The translations under genes and the position numbers were made by a program. A DNA stretch of 64,000 bases from Leifsonia sp. Leaf264 (lineage in GTDB: Bacteria; Actinomycetota; Actinomycetes; Actinomycetales; Microbacteriaceae): NCBI RefSeq assembly GCF_001422325.1, contig NZ_LMMR01000010.1, positions 56,210-120,209 on the forward strand. The letters are read 5' to 3'. Shown in pieces: positions 34,146 through 43,379 of this stretch. The notes under the pieces were generated by a model, which saw nothing but the letters and a program-made list of their open reading frames with translations, was not told where the DNA came from and searched no databases. Numbering within the stretch: position 1 is the first letter of the stretch; the number at the start of each line of letters is the position of its first letter.

Positions 34146-35144
34146 ATGAGTGCGACGACGCAGGGCGGGTACGGTTCGACAGCGGTGGCTGAAACGGAGA
34201 TCAAGCCGCTCTCCGCCTGGCTGTTGTTCCTCATCGGCGTGGCGTCGGCACTCGTCGGACTCCTGCCCTGGTTCGTCGCGGGCCTCCGTCTTCCGCTGCA
34301 GAACCTCTGGGAGAACGACACGACGGCCGAGCGGATGCCGCTCGTGCTGCTGCCGTTCAGCCAGTACACGCTGACCCTCATCGTCGCCCTCCTGCTCATC
34401 GGATCCGCGGTGGCCGGGCTGATCGCCCGCGCGACTCGAGCGCGCCAGTCCCGGGGCGGCTACGTCGCGATCGTGGCTGGAGTTCTCCTCACACAGCTCA
34501 TCGCGACGGTGCAGACCGCCGTCGCCGTCGGGGGCGGGCTGCAGTCGCGGAGCGAGTCCACGCTCTACCTCAGTCTGCTGATCGCCGTCGCCGCCCTCGC
34601 GATCGCCGTGGGGGTCGGCGTGCTCGTCCTGATCGCTCGAGCACCGCGGGCCGGTGCCCTCGTGGGCCTCAGCATCGCCTCAGTCGCAGCCGGCTCCTGG
34701 CTGAGCGGCCTGATCGCTCCGGTCGGGTCGTTCCCGGCCGAGTGGGCCATCCAGGTGCTGGGCTACGCCCGGTGGATCCCGGCGATCCTCGTGGGAATCG
34801 CCATAGCCTGGTGCGGCGTGAACACTGTGGGCAGGGTGATCGCCGCCATCGTCGGACTCGTCCTCCTCTGGCTCGGGCCGGCACTGATCACGGCCATCAG
34901 CTCGGCCGCGGGCAGCCGGGTACTCGCCGGATACCCGTCGGAGATGCTCGACTACGGGGTCGGCGTCTTCAGGATGGCCTTCCTGATGCCCGAGCTGGTG
35001 GTGCCGCCCCTCGTCGTCGCCATCGTCGTCGCGGCGGTGGGCCTGGGCACGCGGATGCTGCTCGCCGGAACGCGTGGACGTGCTGCGACGGCGACGACGG
35101 CAACCAATGCGGCCGAGTCTCCGGCCACGGAGCAGTCGAACTGA
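34146..35144 (+). CDS. Polytopic membrane protein, unknown function
   Basis: A 332-residue membrane protein with about eight hydrophobic segments: a first pair around KPLSAWLLFLIGVASALVGL, and the rest through to LVVPPLVVAIVVAAVGLG. It has a polar Thr/Ala-rich C-terminal tail. I do not recognise the family. ATG 34146 is preferred to the one three codons earlier, because GGAGG then sits 9 nt upstream instead of touching the start. It ends 15 bp before the 3' end of tRNA-Lys on the other strand. Confidence 0.75.
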   Translation: MSATTQGGYGSTAVAETEIKPLSAWLLFLIGVASALVGLLPWFVAGLRLPLQNLWENDTTAERMPLVLLPFSQYTLTLIVALLLIGSAVAGLIARATRARQSRGGYVAIVAGVLLTQLIATVQTAVAVGGGLQSRSESTLYLSLLIAVAALAIAVGVGVLVLIARAPRAGALVGLSIASVAAGSWLSGLIAPVGSFPAEWAIQVLGYARWIPAILVGIAIAWCGVNTVGRVIAAIVGLVLLWLGPALITAISSAAGSRVLAGYPSEMLDYGVGVFRMAFLMPELVVPPLVVAIVVAAVGLGTRMLLAGTRGRAATATTATNAAESPATEQSN

Positions 35145-35159
35145 GGCGAACGGAGTGGG

Positions 35160-35232
35160 TGGGCCCCGTCGGGCTCGAACCGACGACCCAGGGATTAAAA
35201 GTCCCTTGCTCTACCAACTGAGCTAGAGGCCC
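35160..35232 (-). tRNA. tRNA-Lys (anticodon UUU)
   Basis: 73 nt on the minus strand. The acceptor stem GGGCCTC pairs with GGGGCCC (one G-U pair); D-arm TAGCTCAGTTGGTAGAGC; anticodon loop CTTTTAA within AGGGA/TCCCT; T-arm CGGTTCGAGCCCG; discriminator A. CCA is not encoded. A TAAGTT hexamer a few bases upstream could be the -10. Confidence 0.95.
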
Positions 35233-35333
35233 GTTCCTCTAACTTATCGTGGATCGAGTGCGTCCGAATGCGCGTAGCGTTGGGCGGGAACGACACCGGG
35301 AACACTCCAGCAACCACACCGGAACGGAGCACC

Positions 35334-35963
35334 ATGGCCGAAGGATTCCACAAACCCACGAAGTTCCCCTCGCGCGTGTTCGAGGCGTTCCACGGGGGAG
35401 ACGACCCGGCCACGTTGAGCCGCGTCGCCCACGAGACGGCGAACGCACTGCTGTCGCGGGTGCGCGAGAACCCCGATCCGGAGGTGGTCGAGCGGCTGGT
35501 CGCGTACACCGACGAGCACGGCATCGACGCCGTCGCCGAGCTGTGGGCCAAGGCATCCGCTCGCAGCCTCCCCGGTGCCCTCTGGCGCCTCTACCTGCTG
35601 CGCCTGCTCATCCGTCAGGATCCGATGGGCACGGCGTTCCTGTTCCAGCGCGGCTCCGAGCTCGCCGTCGGCGTCGACCCCGTCGTGGCGGGGGCACCCA
35701 CCCCGACAGGACCCGAGGAGGTCGTGGCGCTCGCCGACGACATCCTGCGCGGCATCTTCGCCGGCGACTTCGGTATCGCTCTCGACCGTGCGGCAGCCTT
35801 CTGTCGCATCATGGCGAGCGGAGCCACGAGCATCGCGGACGATTCGGATGCCACGGAGCCCGAGCGCAGCAGCGAACTGACGACGCGGGCGCTCCGCTTC
35901 TCCGAGCTCGGCCAGGAGCTCGGTGCCTGCGCCAGACTGTGGCGCAGCTACTCGCTCGACTGA
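35334..35963 (+). CDS. Conserved actinobacterial protein, unknown function
   Basis: A 209-residue soluble, mostly helical protein beginning MAEGFHKPTKFPSRVFEAFH. Similar proteins in related genomes are sometimes labelled RNA polymerase beta subunit, but it has none of that subunit's domains, so I do not use the name. No signal peptide or transmembrane helix; one conserved-looking core LWRLYLLRLLIRQDP. ATG 35334 is chosen over an in-frame start 22 codons earlier because GGAACGGAGCACC precedes it and homologous proteins start there. It is divergent from tRNA-Lys. Confidence 0.75.
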   Translation: MAEGFHKPTKFPSRVFEAFHGGDDPATLSRVAHETANALLSRVRENPDPEVVERLVAYTDEHGIDAVAELWAKASARSLPGALWRLYLLRLLIRQDPMGTAFLFQRGSELAVGVDPVVAGAPTPTGPEEVVALADDILRGIFAGDFGIALDRAAAFCRIMASGATSIADDSDATEPERSSELTTRALRFSELGQELGACARLWRSYSLD

Positions 35964-36051
35964 GGAGAGCACCTCGGAACGCGACACCGGCGTAACGCGG
36001 CATCCGGAGCCTGAGAGACTGGGCTGAGACGAACGACGGGGGAGGGTGACG

Positions 36052-36831
36052 ATGGCCATGGAGCGCACAGGCGACGGCAGCGCGGGCGACGCGGACTACG
36101 CGCGCATCGGCTTCGGCTACGCGGACTACCGTCGACCCGATCCGCGCATCGCCGAGGTGATCCTCCGGGAGCTCGGCGACGCCTACACCGTGCTGAACGT
36201 CGGTGCAGGTGCCGGCTCCTATGAGCCGCGCGACCGCGACGTGACGGCCGTGGAGCCCTCGGCCACCATGCGCATCCAGCGCGAGGCGGGGCTGCCCCGC
36301 GCCATCGATGCCACCGCCGAGCGCCTGCCGTTCGACGACGACGCCTTCGACGCATCGCTGGCCACCTTCACCGTGCACCAGTGGGCGGACATCGATCGCG
36401 GCCTCGCAGAGATGAGGCGTGTCACGCGCGGACCGGTGCTGGTTCTCAGCTGCGATCCGAAGGCGCTCGACAGGTTCTGGCTCGACGAGTACGCACCCGA
36501 GGTCATCGACACCGAGGCCGCGCGCTATCCCGAGGTGGAGCACATCGCCGAGGCCCTGGGCGCGAACAGCCGCATCATCGACGTGCCGATTCCGCTGGAC
36601 TGCCTCGACGGTTTCGGTGAGGCCTACTACGGCCGCCCCGAGGCCCTGCTCGACCCCGGTGCACGACAGGCGAACTCCGCGTGGAGCTTCGTGGGCCCGC
36701 TGGTGGCGCGCCGCTTCGTGCGGGAGCTCGGCGACGAGCTCGCCTCCGGCGCCTGGGACGCCAAGTACGGCGACCTGCGCACCCAGCCCGAGTTCGAGGG
36801 CTCGCTGCGGCTCATCGTCGGGCTGCAGTAG
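36052..36831 (+). CDS. Class I SAM-dependent methyltransferase
   Basis: A 259-residue methyltransferase. The SAM-binding motif I is VLNVGAGAGSYEP (residues about 48-60), motif II VTAVEPSATM and post-I AERLPFDDDAFDASLATFTVHQW, all of the UbiE/Methyltransf_11 type. Substrate unknown. GGAGGG lies 5-6 nt before ATG 36052, so this start is preferred to the GTG two codons up. The gene stands alone, followed by a 305-bp intergenic region that holds a strong RNA-like hairpin. Confidence 0.87.
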   Translation: MAMERTGDGSAGDADYARIGFGYADYRRPDPRIAEVILRELGDAYTVLNVGAGAGSYEPRDRDVTAVEPSATMRIQREAGLPRAIDATAERLPFDDDAFDASLATFTVHQWADIDRGLAEMRRVTRGPVLVLSCDPKALDRFWLDEYAPEVIDTEAARYPEVEHIAEALGANSRIIDVPIPLDCLDGFGEAYYGRPEALLDPGARQANSAWSFVGPLVARRFVRELGDELASGAWDAKYGDLRTQPEFEGSLRLIVGLQ

Positions 36832-36903
36832 CCGCGCCTTCGACCGCTGAGGTCGGCAGAACCTCGGTCAGCGCGAAGGGAATACCCGGCGGCATCCGTC
36901 GCT

Positions 36904-36909
36904 TACACT
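36904..36909 (+). promoter_or_regulatory. Putative -10 of the structured intergenic element
   Basis: TACACT, 5 nt before the base of the long hairpin at 36915-36998. It would start a transcript almost exactly at the hairpin's 5' edge. No good -35 is evident. Confidence 0.4.
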
Positions 36910-36914
36910 TGTAC

Positions 36915-36998
36915 ATGGCCGGGCCGCAGTAACCCCGGGCTCCAATATTCGCCGCTCCGAGCGGCCTCGCGCCGAGAGGCGTTCTGCGGCCCGGCCAT
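36915..36998 (+). ncRNA. Candidate structured small RNA or leader between the methyltransferase and pabC
   Basis: ATGGCCGGGCCGCAG (36915-36929) pairs perfectly with CTGCGGCCCGGCCAT (36984-36998). The 54-nt interior has its own stems: GCCGCT-CCG-AGCGGC (36951-36965) and CGCC-GAGA-GGCG (36970-36981, a GNRA-like tetraloop). A multibranched fold with a 15-bp closing stem is unlike a plain terminator, and there is no U tract. A 5-codon frame (ATG to TAA) at its 5' edge is probably chance. The remaining parts of 36832-37136 hold no gene. I match it to no known RNA family. Confidence 0.45.
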
Positions 36999-37136
36999 TT
37001 CTCTGCCCTGCTTTCTTTGCCCCGACTTTCTTTGCCCTGACGCGGTGCGTCTCTGCCCTGATCGGATGCCGCCGGGCGGCCGCCGTGGATGTCAACCCGC
37101 CGCCACCGCGCCATCCGCCGAACTAGGCTTTCGAGC

Positions 37137-38024
37137 ATGTCGTTGCCGTACACGCTGCTCATCGATCCGCTCGCCGCGGATGACGCCACCTCCGCCACCG
37201 CAGGCACCTTCCGGGAGATCGACGCCTCGGCGCCGGCGCTGCGGGTGGGGGAGCTCAGCACCCAGCGTGGTGACGGCATCTTCGAGACGATCGCCGTCGT
37301 CGACGGCCACGTGCAGGAGTCCGAGGCGCACCTGGCGCGTCTCGTGCGTTCGGCCGAGATCTGCGACCTTCCGGTGCCGAACCTTCGGCAGTGGCGAGCC
37401 GCGATAGCTTTCGCGCGCGAGCAGGTGCCTGCCGAGGGCGAGCTGGCCATGAAGCTGGTGCTCAGCCGCGGCGTCGAGCACGGCCCCGCACCGACGGCCT
37501 GGCTCAGCGTGAATGCGGCATCCGATTCGACGGATGCCCGTACCAAGGGCATCCGCGTGGTGACCCTCGACCGCGGCTACGACCACGGCGTCGCGGAGCG
37601 CGCCCCCTGGCTGCTGCTGGGCGCCAAGACGCTGAGCTACGCCGTGAACATGGCGGCCCTGCGCGAGGCGCATCGTCGCGGAGCCGACGACACCATCTTC
37701 GTCACCAGCGACGGGTATGTCATGGAGGGCCCGACCTCGAGCGTCATCGCCCGCATCGACGGCGTCTTCGTCACGCCGAAGCCCTCGGGATCGATCCTCG
37801 CCGGAACGACGCAGGCGAGCCTGTTCGAGCACATCCGCGTGCACGACTTCCCGGTGGCTGAACGCGACATCACCGTCGATGAGCTGCGGCGAGCGGATGC
37901 CGTCTGGCTGGTGTCGAGTGTGCGTCTCGCCGCTCCGATCATCGAGCTCGACGGAGTGCCCCTCGCCCTCGACGCCGAGGCGAATGGCGCCTTCACGCGG
38001 TACCTGCTGAGCCCGCGCGACTGA
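37137..38024 (+). CDS. pabC: Aminotransferase class IV, probably aminodeoxychorismate lyase (PabC)
   Basis: A 295-residue PLP enzyme of fold type IV, which includes aminodeoxychorismate lyase and branched-chain or D-amino-acid aminotransferases. It has RGDGIFETIAVVDG (start of the fold), the PLP lysine in LLGAKTLSYAVNMAALREA, the ADDTIFVTSDGYVMEGPTSSV segment and ILAGTTQASLFE. The NMA...GADD pattern favours the lyase used in folate synthesis, but substrate assignment in this family is insecure. TAGGCT (37124-37129) ends 7 nt before the ATG: a leaderless promoter that fixes the start. Confidence 0.8.
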   Translation: MSLPYTLLIDPLAADDATSATAGTFREIDASAPALRVGELSTQRGDGIFETIAVVDGHVQESEAHLARLVRSAEICDLPVPNLRQWRAAIAFAREQVPAEGELAMKLVLSRGVEHGPAPTAWLSVNAASDSTDARTKGIRVVTLDRGYDHGVAERAPWLLLGAKTLSYAVNMAALREAHRRGADDTIFVTSDGYVMEGPTSSVIARIDGVFVTPKPSGSILAGTTQASLFEHIRVHDFPVAERDITVDELRRADAVWLVSSVRLAAPIIELDGVPLALDAEANGAFTRYLLSPRD

Positions 38025-38035
38025 CTCCCTCTACG

Positions 38036-38093
38036 CGAGTTGCCCACTTCCGCCAGTGCGCGAACGCGCACACCAGCGGAAGTGGGCAACTCG
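38036..38093. terminator. Long perfect hairpin between pabC and pstB
   Basis: CGAGTTGCCCACTTCCGC (38036-38053) pairs with its perfect complement at 38076-38093, enclosing a further GTGCGC-GAAC-GCGCAC stem. It lies between convergent genes and serves as a bidirectional terminator. Its 18-bp uninterrupted arms are longer than usual. Confidence 0.85.
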
Positions 38094-38129
38094 ACGATCA
38101 GGTGAGTGTCAGCCGAGCACGAGCAGGGA

Positions 38130-38909
38130 TCAACCGAAGCGACCGGAGACGTAGTCCTCGGTGGCCTGCACGCTGGGGTTCGAGAACATCGTGGTGGTGT
38201 CGTCGTACTCGATGAGCTTGCCGGGCTTGCCGGTGCCGGCGATGTTGAAGAAGGCCGTGCGGTCGGAGACGCGCGAGGCCTGCTGCATGTTGTGGGTCAC
38301 GATGACGATCGTGAACTCCTGCTTCATCTCCTCGATGAGGTCTTCGATGGCGAGGGTCGAGATCGGGTCGAGGGCCGAACACGGCTCGTCCATGAGGATG
38401 ATCTCGGGGTTCACGGCGATGGCGCGCGCGATGCAGAGACGCTGCTGCTGACCACCCGAGAGACCGGAGCCGGGCATGTGCAGGCGGTCCTTCACCTCGT
38501 TCCAGAGGTTGGCGCCGCGCAGCGACTTCTCGATGAGGTCGTCGCCCTCCGACTTCGACATGCGCTTGTTGTTGAGCTTCGCCCCGGCCAGCACGTTGTC
38601 GCCGATCGACATGGTGGGGAACGGGTTCGGCCGCTGGAACACCATGCCCACCTGGCGGCGAACCAGCACGGGGTCGACGCCGGGTCCGTAGAGGTTGTTG
38701 CCGTCGATCAGCACCTCGCCCTCGACGCGGGCGCCGGGGATGACCTCGTGCATGCGGTTGAGGGTGCGCAGGAACGTGGACTTGCCGCATCCGCTCGGCC
38801 CGATGAATGCTGTCACGGTGCGGGGCTCGATGGTCAGCGAGACGCCTTCCACAGCGAGGAAGCTGGAGTAGTAGACGTTGAGGTCGTTGACCTCGATGCG
38901 CTTGGACAT
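38130..38909 (-). CDS. pstB: Phosphate ABC transporter ATP-binding protein PstB
   Basis: The ATPase of the high-affinity phosphate importer, 259 residues as usual. Walker [16 protein letters not shown], signature [15 protein letters not shown], Walker [14 protein letters not shown] and the switch His in VTHNMQQA are all present. The N-terminal half keeps the PstB-specific [18 protein letters not shown] and VFQRPNPFP. It is the last gene of pstSCAB, 44 bp after pstA, and ends against a strong hairpin. Confidence 0.97.
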   Translation of the reverse strand: MSKRIEVNDLNVYYSSFLAVEGVSLTIEPRTVTAFIGPSGCGKSTFLRTLNRMHEVIPGARVEGEVLIDGNNLYGPGVDPVLVRRQVGMVFQRPNPFPTMSIGDNVLAGAKLNNKRMSKSEGDDLIEKSLRGANLWNEVKDRLHMPGSGLSGGQQQRLCIARAIAVNPEIILMDEPCSALDPISTLAIEDLIEEMKQEFTIVIVTHNMQQASRVSDRTAFFNIAGTGKPGKLIEYDDTTTMFSNPSVQATEDYVSGRFG

Positions 38910-38953
38910 GGATTCCTTCGTTTGGTGGTGCGGGGAGTGTATGAGGCCGAGGC

Positions 38954-40045
38954 TCAGCGTGCGCCCTTGGGGGCGAGGAATTTCGCCACCAGGCGCGCGA
39001 CGATGTTGAGCAGGGCGACGATGAGGATGAGCGTGAGCGCGCCGGTCCAGGCACGATCGAGGTAGGCCTGCGCGTCGGTTCCCTGGCTCGCGTACTGGTT
39101 GTACACGAACACCGGGAGCGTCATCATGCGCTCGGAGAAGAGGTTGTAGTTCATGCTCGTCGTGAAGCCGGCGATGATGAGCAGCGGGGCCGTCTCGCCG
39201 ATCACGCGGGCGATGGAGATCATGACACCGGTGATGATTCCGGCGATGGATGTCGGCAGCACGACCTTGAGCACAGTGAGGTACTTCGGAACGCCGAGGG
39301 CGAGCGACGCCTCGCGGAGCTCGTTCGGAACCAGCTTGAGCATCTCCTCGCTGGAGCGCACGACGACAGGGATCATGAGCACGCTGAGGGCGACGGCGCC
39401 ACCGAATCCGAAACGGATGCCGGGATCGTCGAACAGCAGCGCGAACAGAGCGAACGCGAACAGGCCGGCGACGATGGACGGGATGCCCGTCATGACGTCC
39501 ACGAAGAACGTGACGCCGCGGGCGAGGCGGCCGCGGCCGTACTCGACGAGGTAGATGGCCGTGAGCAACCCGATCGGCACCGAGATGATGGTGGCCATGC
39601 CGGTGATCAGGAGGGTTCCCACGATCGCGTGCAGGGCGCCTCCGCCGGCGCCGACGACGTTGCGCATCGACTCCGTGAAGAACGGAACATCGAAGCGGGC
39701 GATGCCCCTGACGATCACGGTGTATGTCACCGAGATCAGCGGGATGAGCGCGATGCCGAAGGCTGTCGTGACGAGGGCGGTGACGAGTCGGTCAGCCGCC
39801 TTGCGGCCGCCCTCGACCAGGCGCGAGATCGTCCAGATGAGCACGCAGTAGAGCACGACGGCGACGAAAGCCGTTCCGGCCCAGTTGAACACGCGGGTCG
39901 CGCCTGCCGCCTCGAGGACGGCGAAGATCGCGATCGAGATGGCGAGGGAGCCGCCGAGCAGCCAGAGCGGCGACCACTTCGGCATCTTCCCCGAGGTGAG
40001 GGCGTTCGGCATCGTCGTGGCGGTGCGAGTGGCTGTTGCGGTCAT
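38954..40045 (-). CDS. pstA: Phosphate ABC transporter permease PstA
   Basis: A 363-residue membrane subunit of the phosphate importer. The N-terminal 70 residues add helices beyond the usual PstA core; six more follow, with [32 protein letters not shown] and the EAA loop [19 protein letters not shown]. Its ATG overlaps the pstC stop by one base. The C-terminus is short and basic. Standard operon position between pstC and pstB. Confidence 0.95.
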   Translation of the reverse strand: MTATATRTATTMPNALTSGKMPKWSPLWLLGGSLAISIAIFAVLEAAGATRVFNWAGTAFVAVVLYCVLIWTISRLVEGGRKAADRLVTALVTTAFGIALIPLISVTYTVIVRGIARFDVPFFTESMRNVVGAGGGALHAIVGTLLITGMATIISVPIGLLTAIYLVEYGRGRLARGVTFFVDVMTGIPSIVAGLFAFALFALLFDDPGIRFGFGGAVALSVLMIPVVVRSSEEMLKLVPNELREASLALGVPKYLTVLKVVLPTSIAGIITGVMISIARVIGETAPLLIIAGFTTSMNYNLFSERMMTLPVFVYNQYASQGTDAQAYLDRAWTGALTLILIVALLNIVARLVAKFLAPKGAR

Positions 40046-40989
40046 CAGTTGGCTCCCGAGAAGGCCTTGCGGCGGCCGACGATGTAGCGTGCGATCGAGT
40101 TCACGGCGAGCGTGATCACGAACAGGATGAGTCCTGTCGCGATGAGGATGTTGACGCCCACGTCATGGGCCTCGGGGAAGTTCAGGGCGATGTTGGCGGC
40201 GATGGTCGTGGGGTTCTGCGACTGCAGCAGCGCGAACGAGATGATCGAGGCCGGGGAGAGCACCATGGCCACGGCCATGGTCTCGCCGAGGGCGCGGCCG
40301 AGTCCGAGCATCGCGCCCGAGATGACACCCGGGCGACCGAACGGCAGCACCGCCATGCGGATCATCTCCCAGCGGGTGGCGCCCAGCGCCAGCGCGGCCT
40401 CCTCGTGCAGGCGTGGCGTCTGCAGGAAGACCTCGCGACTGATGGCGGTGATGATGGGCAGCACCATCACGGCGAGCACGATGGCGACGGTGAGGATCGT
40501 GCGGCCCGTGCCGGACACCGGACCGGCGAAGAGCGGGAACCAGCCGAACAGTTCGGTGAGGCTGTTGTAGAACGGCTGCACCGTGGGAGCGAGCACGCTG
40601 ATTCCCCAGAGGCCGAAGACGACCGACGGAACAGCGGCGAGGAGGTCGACCACGTAGCCGAGCCCCTGGGCGAGGCGGCGTGGCGCGAAGTGCGTGATGA
40701 AGAGGGCGACGCCGATGGCGAGCGGTACTGCGAAGATCATCGCCAGTGCCGCCGACCAGATGGTTCCGAAGACGAGAGGGGTGACGTATGACCAGAAGTT
40801 GGTCGCGTCACCCTTGAAGGCGTCGGATTCGGCGACGAACGCCGGCAGGGACTGCACCACCAGGAAGATGGCGACGGCTGCGAGCACCGCGAGGATCAGG
40901 CTGCTCGCGACGACCGTCAGCGAGGAGAACACCCGATCGCCGGGTCGCTCCTTCGCACGGATGGCGGGGGCGGCGACAGTTGTCGTCAT
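40045..40989 (-). CDS. pstC: Phosphate ABC transporter permease PstC
   Basis: A 314-residue membrane subunit pairing with PstA. A cytoplasmic N-terminus IRAKERPGDRVFSSLTVV is followed by six helices. The PstC core shows FWSYVTPLVFGTIWSAALAM, DLLAAVPSVVFGLWG and the EAA loop HEEAALALGATRWEMIRMAV. It is separated from pstS by 132 bp containing an intercistronic hairpin that may set the PstS to PstC ratio. Confidence 0.95.
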   Translation of the reverse strand: MTTTVAAPAIRAKERPGDRVFSSLTVVASSLILAVLAAVAIFLVVQSLPAFVAESDAFKGDATNFWSYVTPLVFGTIWSAALAMIFAVPLAIGVALFITHFAPRRLAQGLGYVVDLLAAVPSVVFGLWGISVLAPTVQPFYNSLTELFGWFPLFAGPVSGTGRTILTVAIVLAVMVLPIITAISREVFLQTPRLHEEAALALGATRWEMIRMAVLPFGRPGVISGAMLGLGRALGETMAVAMVLSPASIISFALLQSQNPTTIAANIALNFPEAHDVGVNILIATGLILFVITLAVNSIARYIVGRRKAFSGAN

Positions 40990-41054
40990 GGCTGCGAGTC
41001 CCTTGCAGTGCTGGAGGTGGTTGCGAAGCGGGGTCCACGGCCGCGAACCCCAGT

Positions 41055-41107
41055 CTGCCCGACCCGTCTTTCGGCACGCAATGCGTGCTGGTCGACGGGC
41101 CGGGCAG
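41055..41107 (-). terminator. Intercistronic hairpin between pstS and pstC
   Basis: CTGCCCGACCCGTC (41055-41068) pairs with GACGGGCCGGGCAG (41094-41107), one mismatch, enclosing GCACGC-AAT-GCGTGC. It lacks a U tract. It is located after the binding-protein gene, as in the sugar transporter at 7848-7894. Confidence 0.6.
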
Positions 41108-41121
41108 GCGGGTTGTTGTCG

Positions 41122-42213
41122 TTACTTGATCGAGGCGACCACGTCGGCGACCTTGGCCTGCAGCTCGCTGGACAGCGGCGAGGAGCCGGCAGCGTCGGCC
41201 GCGACCTTCTGGCCGTCGGCGGAGGCGATGTAGCCGACGTACGCCTTCACGAGGGCGGCCTGGTCGGCGTCAGCGTACTCCGGGCAGACGATCGCGTAGC
41301 TCACGAGCACCAGCGGGTAGTGCGACGGGTCGGTCGTGGTGCGCTCGAGCTTGACCGCGAGGTCGTTGTCCGCGCGGCCCTCGACGGCGGGCGAGTCGTC
41401 GACGACGGCTGCTGCGCCCTCGGCGCTCGGCGCGACGAACTCGTCGCCGACCTTGATCTTCACGACACCGAGGTCACCGGCGCGCGAGGCATCCGCGTAG
41501 CCGATGGTGTTGGTGCCGTTGGTGACGGCGTCGATGACACCGGAGGTGCCCTGTGCGCCCTCACCGGTCTGGTACGGGAACGGGTCGGCCGGCTTCTGGT
41601 CCCACACGTCGGGGGCGACCTGGTTGAGGTAGTCCGAGAAGTTCTTCGTGGTGCCGGAGTCGTCCGAACGGTGCACGGCGGTGATGTTGGCGTCGGGCAG
41701 GGTCACGCCGTCGTTGAGGGCGGCGATGGCCGGGTCGTTCCACTTCGTGATGTCGCCCTTGAAGATGTGGGCGATGGTCGCGGCGTCGAGCGAGAGGTCG
41801 TCGACACCCTCGACGTTGAAGACGACGGCGATGGGGGAGATGTAGACGGGGAGGTCGACGGCCTTGGTGTCGGGAGCGCAGGCGGCGAAGGCGCCGGCGA
41901 GCTCGTCGTCGTTCAGGGCGGAGTCGGATCCGGCGAAGTCGACGCCACCGGAGATGAAGGCCTCACGACCGGCGCCGGAGCCCGAGGGGTCGTAGTTGAC
42001 GGTCACGTCGGGGTTGGCGGTCTGGAAGCCGGCGACCCAGGACTCCTGGGCGGCCTGCTGCGACGAGGCGCCGGCGGCGTTGAGCGTGCCGGTGAGCGAC
42101 GAGGTGCTCTCGGTCGCTGCGGGGGGAGCATCCTCGTTTGCTGCGCACGAGGACAGTGCGATGGTGGCTACGACGGCCAGGACGACCGGGGCGCCAAAAC
42201 GCTTGAGTTTCAC
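41122..42213 (-). CDS. pstS: Phosphate-binding lipoprotein PstS
   Basis: A 363-residue phosphate-capturing lipoprotein. A signal peptide ends in the lipobox LSSC (about residue 24). The mature part has GAGASSQ-type LNAAGASSQQAAQESWV, NYDPSGSGAGREAFISGGVDFAGSD with the phosphate ligands, and AVHRSDDSGTTKNFSDYL. GTG at 42213 follows AAAGGGA. A run of 11-nt repeats typical of PHO boxes lies 69-112 bp upstream. This is the first gene of pstSCAB. Confidence 0.96.
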   Translation of the reverse strand: MKLKRFGAPVVLAVVATIALSSCAANEDAPPAATESTSSLTGTLNAAGASSQQAAQESWVAGFQTANPDVTVNYDPSGSGAGREAFISGGVDFAGSDSALNDDELAGAFAACAPDTKAVDLPVYISPIAVVFNVEGVDDLSLDAATIAHIFKGDITKWNDPAIAALNDGVTLPDANITAVHRSDDSGTTKNFSDYLNQVAPDVWDQKPADPFPYQTGEGAQGTSGVIDAVTNGTNTIGYADASRAGDLGVVKIKVGDEFVAPSAEGAAAVVDDSPAVEGRADNDLAVKLERTTTDPSHYPLVLVSYAIVCPEYADADQAALVKAYVGYIASADGQKVAADAAGSSPLSSELQAKVADVVASIK

Positions 42214-42281
42214 GAAGGTCCCTTTCAGGGGAAGTGATTACACGATGTGAACCTGTTCGGCTCGGTGATGACGCTAAGTGG

Positions 42282-42325
42282 GCTCCGTGAAGCGCAGCCT
42301 CACTGCAGGTGAACGCAGTCTTAAC
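42282..42325 (-). promoter_or_regulatory. PHO/RegX3-type box upstream of pstS
   Basis: Four consecutive 11-nt units on the minus strand starting GTTAA, GTTCA, GTGAG and CTTCA; the second (GTTCACC) matches the classic actinobacterial PHO-box core. The 11-bp period places each core on the same DNA face. RegX3, encoded at 53432, is the expected activator. Confidence 0.65.
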
Positions 42326-42399
42326 GGGCGCGGACGAAACTCACGGTCCCGCGGGCGCCCGCGGCACGACCGTCGACTGGCCTCAGCGCATGACCGAGC

Positions 42400-42430
42400 C
42401 GGTATCGGGGCACAGATCGACCCGATACCG
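42400..42430. terminator. Terminator downstream of the MutT1-like gene
   Basis: CGGTATCGGG (42400-42409) pairs perfectly with CCCGATACCG (42421-42430) across an 11-nt loop. It lies just after the stop of the minus-strand hydrolase gene. Confidence 0.7.
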
Positions 42431-42444
42431 CAGCGGCAGGATGG

Positions 42445-43379
42445 CTATACCCGGGGAGCGTGGGTCTCGATGGCGATGATGCCCGAGCTCGGGTTGGTCG
42501 ATGAGAGGTGCACCACCGAGAAGGCGCCGACCTCGAGCGAGGCGGCATCCGCGATGTAGGAACCCGTCGGGGTTCCGGTGGCGAGAGCGATCTCCCGCAG
42601 GATCTCGCCGAGCACCGGACCGTGGCTGCAGATGACAGCGGTCTTGCGCGACCGGACTCGCTTGCCGATGACCGAACGGATGTCTGCGGTGCCGTCTTCG
42701 AAGGCATCCTGGCTGAGGGCGTCGGTGCGCTTGAGTTCGATCCCCGATGCCACCGAGAGCGGCGTCACCGTCGTCACGCAGCGGGTCGCGGAACTGGTCG
42801 TGATGCGCTTCGGGCGCCACGCCTGGATGGTGTCGACGATGGTCGCGGCCTGGTGCACTCCCCGCTCGCTGAGCGGTCGGCTCGAGTCGGACTTCTTCCA
42901 CTCGCCGCGCGTCAGGGCCTTGGCGTGTCGGAGCACCACCAGGGCGAAGGTCCGGGTGATGCCGCTGTCGACGAGAGCGGCGAAGGCATCGAGGATCTCG
43001 ACGTCGGACTTGTAGCTCAGGTAGCTGCGCGCCTTCTTGATGGTGACCCATTCCAGGGCTGCGACCTCGCCGTTCGGCACGAAGGTGGAGTGGCGCACGG
43101 CGTCGTCGCTGACCTCGGCCGACCAGTAGTGCACGATCTTGGTGCGGTTGCCCGAGAGGGGATAATTCGAGACGCCGACGGGCACCCCGAGGGCGACGGT
43201 GAGGCCGGTCTCCTCCTTGATCTCGCGCACGGCGGTCTGCGGGAGGGTCTCCCCGGGATCGACCTTGCCCTTGGGGATGGTCACGTCGCCGTGCACGGTG
43301 CGATGGATGACGAGCACCATCAGGCGCCCCTCCACCTCGCGCCAGCAGACCGCCCCCGCGGCGTAGATGGCGGTCGCCG

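Noticed and set aside
35334..35963. RNA polymerase beta-subunit label for the 209-residue protein
   Set aside because: No RNA polymerase domains are present; the name appears to be a propagated mis-annotation.
36915..36932. Five-codon leader peptide (ATG to TAA) at the base of the structured element
   Set aside because: No regulatory amino-acid run, no ribosome site and no attenuator U tract; the frame most likely results from the stem sequence.
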